Shown piece after piece: positions 5,474-9,406 of a stretch of DNA of 9,406 nt. How positions within the stretch are numbered: position 1 is the first letter of the stretch; the number at the start of each line of letters is the position of its first letter. The DNA is from Candidatus Melainabacteria bacterium GWA2_34_9 (lineage in GTDB: Bacteria > Cyanobacteriota > Vampirovibrionia > Gastranaerophilales > UBA9971), in contig MFRJ01000005.1 in NCBI GenBank assembly GCA_001784535.1, positions 11,231 to 20,636 of the forward strand, read 5' to 3'. Made by a program: the position numbers and the translations under genes. Below the pieces are notes generated by a model, which was not told where the DNA came from, searched no databases, and worked only from the letters and a program-made list of their open reading frames with translations.

Positions 5474-6124
5474 ATGAGTATCAGTGAAAATCTGAAAAAT
5501 ATTCAAACTTATACATCGGGTGCTCGAATAATTGCTGTAACGAAATATGTTACTACGGACAAGGTGATCGAGGCTTATGCGGCAGGAGTCAGGGACTTCG
5601 GAGAAAACAAAGTTCAGGACGCAGAAAGTAAAAGAGCAGGATTATCGAAGGAAATAGAAAAAAATTCGATCTGGCATTTCTTAGGGCATTTACAGACAAA
5701 CAAAGTTAAAAAAGTTGTCGGTATTTTTGATTATATTCATTCCGTTGATTCTCTAAAACTCGCAAAGGCAATATCTGAATGTGCAGCTTCTCAAAATTTA
5801 ATTCAGAAAGTGTTTATTCAGGTCAATATTGCGAAAGAGGAAAGTAAATTCGGTTTTTCGCCGGAGGAAGTGGAAGAAAGTTTTTCTGAAATTTCTAAAC
5901 TTGACTCAATCAGCATAGTAGGGTTGATGACAATGGCTCCTTTTACTTCCGACTTTGAAGAGCAAAGCCTGGTTTTCAGGGGGTTAAGAGAGTTAAGGAA
6001 CCGACTTCAGGAGAAATACAAAGCTCAGCTTGATGAACTTTCAATGGGTATGAGTAATGATTATAAAATAGCTGTTGAAGAAGGCGCTACTATGGTAAGA
6101 ATCGGACAGGCATTATTTAATTAA
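5474..6124 (+). CDS. yggS: PLP homeostasis protein, YggS/PLPBP family
   Basis: This is a single-domain alanine-racemase-like TIM barrel that binds pyridoxal 5'-phosphate and buffers its supply; it has no known catalytic activity. The PLP lysine is K24 in IIAVTK. Other family signatures are FGENKVQDAESK (42-53), WHFLGHLQTNKVK, IHSVDSLKLA, VNIAKEESKFGF, GLMTMAPF, LSMGMSNDYKIAVEEGATMV (starting at 189) and RIGQALF at the end. At 216 residues it is near the family's usual 220-235, with a minimal C-terminus. An in-frame TAA directly before the ATG fixes the start at 5474; GGAAAG (5460-5465) is the nearby ribosome-binding site. sepF follows after 35 bases, an arrangement known from Cyanobacteria and Gram-positive bacteria (ylmE-ylmF). 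Confidence 0.96.
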   Translation: MSISENLKNIQTYTSGARIIAVTKYVTTDKVIEAYAAGVRDFGENKVQDAESKRAGLSKEIEKNSIWHFLGHLQTNKVKKVVGIFDYIHSVDSLKLAKAISECAASQNLIQKVFIQVNIAKEESKFGFSPEEVEESFSEISKLDSISIVGLMTMAPFTSDFEEQSLVFRGLRELRNRLQEKYKAQLDELSMGMSNDYKIAVEEGATMVRIGQALFN

Positions 6125-6143
6125 CAATTATAGAGGAAAGTAT

Positions 6144-6150
6144 AGGGAGG
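6144..6150 (+). promoter_or_regulatory. Ribosome-binding site that selects the TTG start of sepF
   Basis: AGGGAGG lies 9 bases before TTG 6160-6162. The encoded MAGLVNRIKNLVG matches the conserved amphipathic N-terminus of SepF, so this TTG is well supported as the start. Confidence 0.8.
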
Positions 6151-6159
6151 AAACGTAAA

Positions 6160-6633
6160 TTGGCAGGTCTCGTAAACAGAATTAAAAATTTAGTTGGTTT
6201 AACTCCTCAAATGGAAGAGTGCGATGAAGATGATCTTTATGATGAATTATACGGATCAGCAAACGATGAAGAAGAAGTAGAATCTTATCAGGAGAATCCT
6301 ATTAAAAGCAGAAGAAACAATTTAAAAGTTTTAGCTCATCCGAGTGCTTCAGGGCATGAGTTAATGGTTATTGAACCAAGAACTTTTGAAGAATCACTTG
6401 AAGTTGTAAATAACTTGAGAAGCAGAAAATCTTTGATATTAAACCTTCATCTTTTAGATGCAGAGCAGTCTCAAAGAGTTGTTGATTTCGTTTCAGGCGC
6501 TACACACGCAATTGACGGTCATCAGCAAAAGGTTGGCGACGGTGTGTTTGTATTTACACCTAATACTGTTAATATTTCCGTTGAAACAGAAAAAACAAGA
6601 ATTAGCAGAGACGCTTTCTGGAATCAAGCATAA
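6160..6633 (+). CDS. sepF: Cell division protein SepF
   Basis: SepF tethers and bundles FtsZ filaments at the division site, with roles overlapping those of FtsA. The protein has 157 residues, within the family's usual range. Residues 1-13 (MAGLVNRIKNLVG) form the membrane-binding amphipathic helix. Residues 17-52 are an acidic, flexible linker. Residues 68-140 are the SepF core, with IEPRTFEESLEVVNNLR, LILNLHLLDAEQSQRVVDF (92-110), SGATHAIDG (112-120) with the conserved glycine used in dimer contacts, and VFVFTPNTVNIS (129-140). Translation starts at TTG with a strong AGGGAGG before it. The gene follows yggS by 35 bases and is closed by a strong terminator 14 bases after the stop codon. No ftsZ or other division gene is in the window. 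Confidence 0.96.
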   Translation: MAGLVNRIKNLVGLTPQMEECDEDDLYDELYGSANDEEEVESYQENPIKSRRNNLKVLAHPSASGHELMVIEPRTFEESLEVVNNLRSRKSLILNLHLLDAEQSQRVVDFVSGATHAIDGHQQKVGDGVFVFTPNTVNISVETEKTRISRDAFWNQA

Positions 6634-6647
6634 GAATTTAAAGTTAT

Positions 6648-6681
6648 AAAAAACATCCTGAACAATTTCAGGATGTTTTTT
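6648..6681. terminator. Strong bidirectional intrinsic terminator after sepF
   Basis: AAAAAACATCCTGAA (6648-6662) pairs over 15 bases with TTCAGGATGTTTTTT (6667-6681) around the loop CAAT. The flanking A-run and T-run make it functional from either strand, so it can also stop minus-strand transcription coming from the convergent transporter gene through repeat copy A. Confidence 0.9.
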
Positions 6682-6723
6682 GTTGTCATAACAATTTCAA
6701 ACAAGTGTTTGTTAAGTCATTAT

Positions 6724-6883
6724 TTACCCCCACCCCCAGCCCCCTCCAAAATGAGTTACTGCCTTCCATGCCGGCAAAGCCGTCTTTCAGGCTTTCACTC
6801 CTGCATCGTAACCTCAAGGGAGGGGGCTGGAGTTAGTTTTTGAGCTCGCTTTCCGTCACAGAAGGTGACTCGCTCGCCCTTTT
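6724..6883. repeat. Inverted repeat copy A (downstream flank of the transporter gene)
   Basis: This segment is the reverse complement of 8503-8660. From 6740 to about 6825 it differs from the other copy at roughly five positions; the end nearest the gene (6842-6883) is identical apart from one base and a hairpin loop. Both ends of its core are C/G-rich (CCCCCTCC at 6740, GGGAGGGGG at 6818-6826), and AAGCCGTCTTTCAGGCTTT contains a 6-bp stem. A GTCAC...GTGAC hairpin lies at 6855-6869. No reading frame is evident. With the small palindrome CAAACA-AG-TGTTTG (6698-6711) it fills the 269-base spacer between sepF and the transporter gene. Confidence 0.9.
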
Positions 6884-6902
6884 TGTTTTTTATTTCTTAT
6901 TA

Positions 6903-8444
6903 TCAAATATTTTCCGCAGGAACAAGGGTTTCATCTTCTAGAGAAAATTTACTTTCGTCCTGTTGCTCAGTTTCTCTTTTTATTGAAAATGCAACTGCAG
7001 AAGCAATAAACATTGTAATTCCCGCTACAATAAAAGCATATTCCCAGTGATTTGTGGTTCCTGCCTGTATTTGCAAAGGACTTTTGTTAATTAAATAACC
7101 CACAGCAATTGAAGATAAAATCTGCGGGCCTGAAACAAACAGGTTCATTTTTCCGAGAGAAGAGCCTTCAGTACCTTTTTTAATGTTGTCCATTAATAGT
7201 GCATAAGAAAGGGTAAGGATTGAAGCCCACCCTATACCGGCAAGTGCCATAAAACAGAGTAATTCGACTTTGGATTTTGTGAAAAACGCAAAACCTAAAA
7301 ATGCTAACCCCATTGTTAGAAGTGCCAGAGAATGCACGTTTTTCTTGCCGAACTTATTGCATAAAAGACCAAGCGGTATTGAAACAATGAAACAAACAGC
7401 ATTAAAGAATGCAAATCCTAATCCAGACAGGTTTGTGGCTTCCATAACTTTTAAGTCGTAAGCTTTTTTCATGGCATCGGTGGCTGTAGTTAAATCAGGA
7501 ATAAGGAAAACATTATGCACAACGAAATTATTGAAATAAATAAACAAGCACATCATTCCAATCCATGTAAAATATTGCATAGCGCAAATTTTAGCTATTT
7601 CTTTCGTATAAAAACTCTTAAGAGCCATTGCCAGCATCGGGAAACTAAGAATCAGCACGAACCATGAAAGAATATTTATTATAAAGTCTTTATTCGAGAG
7701 GTCAAACTTTCCTAACACGCCAAAAATGATTAAAAAAGTTAATACAACAGCTGAAATTAATCCGCTTATTAAAAACATTTTTATTGCTTCAAACGGATTT
7801 TCTTTATCTTCTGCTTTCTTTTCTTCAGGCAAATATTTTTCTTTTACGGTAAAACAAGTCCATCCCATCCCAATCACAAGCACGATGGCGGCTATTAAAA
7901 ATTGTTGGTGAATAGAAATTTGTTGATGAAAAAATGTTTTTAAAAAATACGGAAATCCGTAAACAATAATTGCTCCAAGCCCTGCACCAAAACTGAAAAA
8001 CGAATTTGCAAGCGCATGCTGCTCGGAAGGTATTGTGTCAGGTACAAGAGCTCTGTGTGGTCCCATGCTGACATTAACGCATATATCAATAATCCAGAGA
8101 GAAGCGGCTGCAATTATCAGAGTAGGGGCATAAGGCATTGCAATAAGAGCAGCGGCTCCTAAAATTGCTCCTGTCAACAGAAATGGTCTTCTTCTTCCAA
8201 ATTTTGTCCAGATATTATCGCTTAGCGTCCCGACTATAGGTTGAACAAGTATTCCTGTTATCGGACCTGCAAGCCAAATTAATCCTAAAATAAGCGGTGT
8301 TGCACCAAGAGGTTCAGTTACTCTGCTGGTAAGCCCTATTTGCATTGCCCATGCAAACTGTAGACCTATTCCGCCAATACAAAGGTTTATAAATTGCCAT
8401 ATAGAAACTTTTGGCAATTTAGCCGGTCTTTTTATAGCTTCCAT
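6903..8444 (-). CDS. Major facilitator transporter, sucrose-transporter-like (SLC45/GPH type)
   Basis: The 513-residue product is a multi-spanning inner-membrane protein with about 12 hydrophobic helices. Several segments match the sugar/proton symporter group that includes plant sucrose transporters: GLQFAWAMQIGL (27-38), LAGPITGILVQPIVGTLSD (58-76), FGRRRPFLLTGA (82-93) and MGPHRALVPD (127-136). A central cytoplasmic loop (about 201-222) is rich in Lys and Glu, and the last 28 residues are an acidic tail. A disaccharide or related sugar is the likely cargo, with proton coupling; this follows from the family, not from a substrate motif. GAAAGGA (8459-8453) lies 8 bases before the ATG. The gene sits alone between two inverted copies of a 160-base repeat, converges on sepF, and lacks glycosidase or regulator neighbours in the window. 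Confidence 0.9.
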   Translation of the reverse strand: MEAIKRPAKLPKVSIWQFINLCIGGIGLQFAWAMQIGLTSRVTEPLGATPLILGLIWLAGPITGILVQPIVGTLSDNIWTKFGRRRPFLLTGAILGAAALIAMPYAPTLIIAAASLWIIDICVNVSMGPHRALVPDTIPSEQHALANSFFSFGAGLGAIIVYGFPYFLKTFFHQQISIHQQFLIAAIVLVIGMGWTCFTVKEKYLPEEKKAEDKENPFEAIKMFLISGLISAVVLTFLIIFGVLGKFDLSNKDFIINILSWFVLILSFPMLAMALKSFYTKEIAKICAMQYFTWIGMMCLFIYFNNFVVHNVFLIPDLTTATDAMKKAYDLKVMEATNLSGLGFAFFNAVCFIVSIPLGLLCNKFGKKNVHSLALLTMGLAFLGFAFFTKSKVELLCFMALAGIGWASILTLSYALLMDNIKKGTEGSSLGKMNLFVSGPQILSSIAVGYLINKSPLQIQAGTTNHWEYAFIVAGITMFIASAVAFSIKRETEQQDESKFSLEDETLVPAENI

Positions 8445-8502
8445 TCTTCCATTCCTTTCGCAAAAAATAATTGTTAAATGAAATTATTATTATTTTTAAA
8501 AT

Positions 8503-8660
8503 AAAAGGGCGAGCGAGTCACCGAAGGTGACGGAAAGCGAGCCCAAAATAAACTCTATTCCCCTCCCTCGAGGTTGCGAAGCAGGAGTGAAAGCCTGAAA
8601 GACGGCTTTGCCGGCTTGGAAGGCAGTAACTCATTTTGGAGGGGGTAGGGGGTGGGTGTT
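8503..8660. repeat. Inverted repeat copy B (upstream flank of the transporter gene)
   Basis: This is the second copy of the repeat at 6724-6883, in opposite orientation, starting 58 bases upstream of the transporter start codon. AAAAGGGCGAGCGAGTCACC faces the gene and GGAGGGGGTAGGGGGTGGG faces away, mirroring copy A. A perfect GTCACC-GAA-GGTGAC hairpin lies at 8517-8531. The remainder of the 300-base spacer 8445-8744 is AT-rich (8461-8500, probably the transporter promoter region, no clear boxes) plus the candidate terminator at 8670-8703. Confidence 0.9.
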
Positions 8661-8669
8661 AAAAATAAA

Positions 8670-8703
8670 AAAATTTTAACTACCCATACTGTAGAAAAAT
8701 TTT
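8670..8703 (-). terminator. Possible weak terminator of the rightmost gene
   Basis: Read on the minus strand, an A/T stem closed by CTAC/GTAG (8694-8691 with 8683-8680) is followed by TTTTTTTATTTTT. The stem is AT-rich with an internal mismatch, so its strength is doubtful. It lies about 40 bases after the stop of the minus-strand gene at 8745. Confidence 0.35.
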
Positions 8704-8744
8704 AGCATGGAACCTAATCACAGGATAGTTTTTATTAGAAAGCT

Positions 8745-9406
8745 TTATCTAGTTTTTTTTAACGCTTCTTTGGCTTCAATTTTGATATTTTCAGAAACAG
8801 TCGGATCTTTAATCATCTTTTTAAGTTCAGGTGTATAATTTTCTCCGAACATTTTAATGTTGTCCGCAATAGCAGCTTTTGCAACTTCTCTTTCGTTTGT
8901 TGCTTCACTTACAAATCTCACGCTTTCAGCTAATTTAGGTTCAATTCCTGATTTCTTTAAATCAGTAACAAGCTGTTTTGCAATATCACTGCCTTCTTGT
9001 GTTTTTGGATTTATGAAAGTACTTGGCTTGTATTTGCCCTGCGCTGCGAATTTGCCTTCCATAAATTCTATAAGCTTTGCAACAGGAGCAACTTTTGGAT
9101 CAGCTTTTATTGCATCAATTGCTTTTTTAGCGCTTTCTCCTCCTTTGCTGATTTGAGCAAGATTGTTTAAATGCTTTTTAAGGTCTTTTCTTGATATTGC
9201 ATCAGGTAAATCAACTTCCCATTGTCTTATAAGTTGCGAGGATTCTTTAGCTTCTCCTGTTTTTAATATTTCTTTCATTCCGCTTAAAGCTTTTTTCAGG
9301 TCATGATGTCTTTCAAATATAAATGCTGCAAAGAGAAGTCCGCATCCCATCCATTGCATAGCTCTTCCTCTTTGTGATTCTGCTTCGGCTTGCCCGGCAA
9401 GAATTG
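8745..9406 (-). CDS. Hypothetical Ala/Lys-rich helical protein, probably open at its N-terminus (right edge)
   Basis: I do not recognise the family. The frame stays open to the right edge, reading ILAGQAEAESQRGRA before an internal Met at 9359, so the gene probably begins outside the window. A short complete protein of 204 residues from ATG 9359 is the alternative, supported by a purine-rich AGAGGAAGAG before it. After the basic SQRGR stretch comes a short hydrophobic segment MQWMGCGLLFAAFIF, a likely membrane anchor, and then a soluble, mostly helical region rich in Ala, Lys and Glu, with repeated helix pairs reminiscent of HEAT-like or four-helix folds. Segments such as AKKAIDAIKAD, VAKAAIADNIK and NIKIEAKEALKK show this pattern. 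No enzyme motif is visible. Confidence 0.7.
   Translation of the reverse strand, partial: ILAGQAEAESQRGRAMQWMGCGLLFAAFIFERHHDLKKALSGMKEILKTGEAKESSQLIRQWEVDLPDAISRKDLKKHLNNLAQISKGGESAKKAIDAIKADPKVAPVAKLIEFMEGKFAAQGKYKPSTFINPKTQEGSDIAKQLVTDLKKSGIEPKLAESVRFVSEATNEREVAKAAIADNIKMFGENYTPELKKMIKDPTVSENIKIEAKEALKKTR

Noticed and set aside
6724..6883. CRISPR array or tRNA-like gene in the G/C-rich repeat
   Set aside because: There are only two copies, inverted and 1.6 kb apart, with no regular spacers. No cloverleaf, anticodon arm or CCA end can be drawn.
6865..7050. Plus-strand open frame of 61 codons covering the end of repeat A and the transporter C-terminus
   Set aside because: It is a shadow of the transporter frame with no start signal, and it begins inside the repeat hairpin.
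8857..9156. Plus-strand open frame of 99 codons with hydrophobic segments
   Set aside because: It lies wholly opposite the Ala/Lys-rich minus-strand gene, whose codon pattern explains the hydrophobic appearance. No ribosome-binding site was seen.

Overview
The window is AT-rich, gene-dense bacterial DNA. The best guess for its source is a non-photosynthetic cyanobacterial relative (Gastranaerophilales / 'Melainabacteria' type). This rests on three things. yggS is followed directly by sepF, a neighbourhood shared by Cyanobacteria and Gram-positive bacteria. The codon and base composition is AT-rich. One protein has the Asn/Ser/Gln-rich N-terminus with short INFR / VSF-like motifs that I associate with that group. 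The assignment is an inference; no rRNA or other decisive marker is present.

Left part (1-3038): the first 44 bases hold the start of a minus-strand methionyl-tRNA synthetase gene (metG), which runs off the left edge. It diverges from a plus-strand pair, rph (RNase PH) and hisS (histidyl-tRNA synthetase), only 11 bases apart. The metG-rph spacer carries an imperfect inverted-repeat element and an AT-rich palindrome. hisS converges on, and overlaps by 14 bases, a minus-strand gene for a GNAT-like protein. Together these genes form a tRNA maturation and charging neighbourhood.

Middle part (3145-6681): an M29-family metallo-aminopeptidase gene leads a tight same-strand run. It is followed by an 80-residue two-helix membrane protein, a 37-residue single-helix membrane protein with an excellent ribosome-binding site, and a 181-residue charged protein of unknown function. 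After a 278-base spacer with palindromes and a good promoter come yggS (PLP homeostasis) and sepF (FtsZ partner). They end at a strong intrinsic terminator.

Right part (6682-9406): a minus-strand major-facilitator transporter of the sucrose-transporter-like (SLC45/GPH) type sits between two inverted copies of a repeat of about 160 bases. Both copies have the same end facing the gene. Beyond them lies a minus-strand gene for an alanine/lysine-rich, N-terminally anchored protein that is open to the right edge of the window.

Most of the window is ordinary housekeeping sequence. The parts that deserve a second look are the inverted repeat pair around the transporter, the pair of very small membrane proteins behind the aminopeptidase, the structured leader of yggS-sepF, and the GNAT-like protein. 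I see no CRISPR array, tRNA, rRNA, transposase or phage gene, and nothing that I would call a demonstrated new system.
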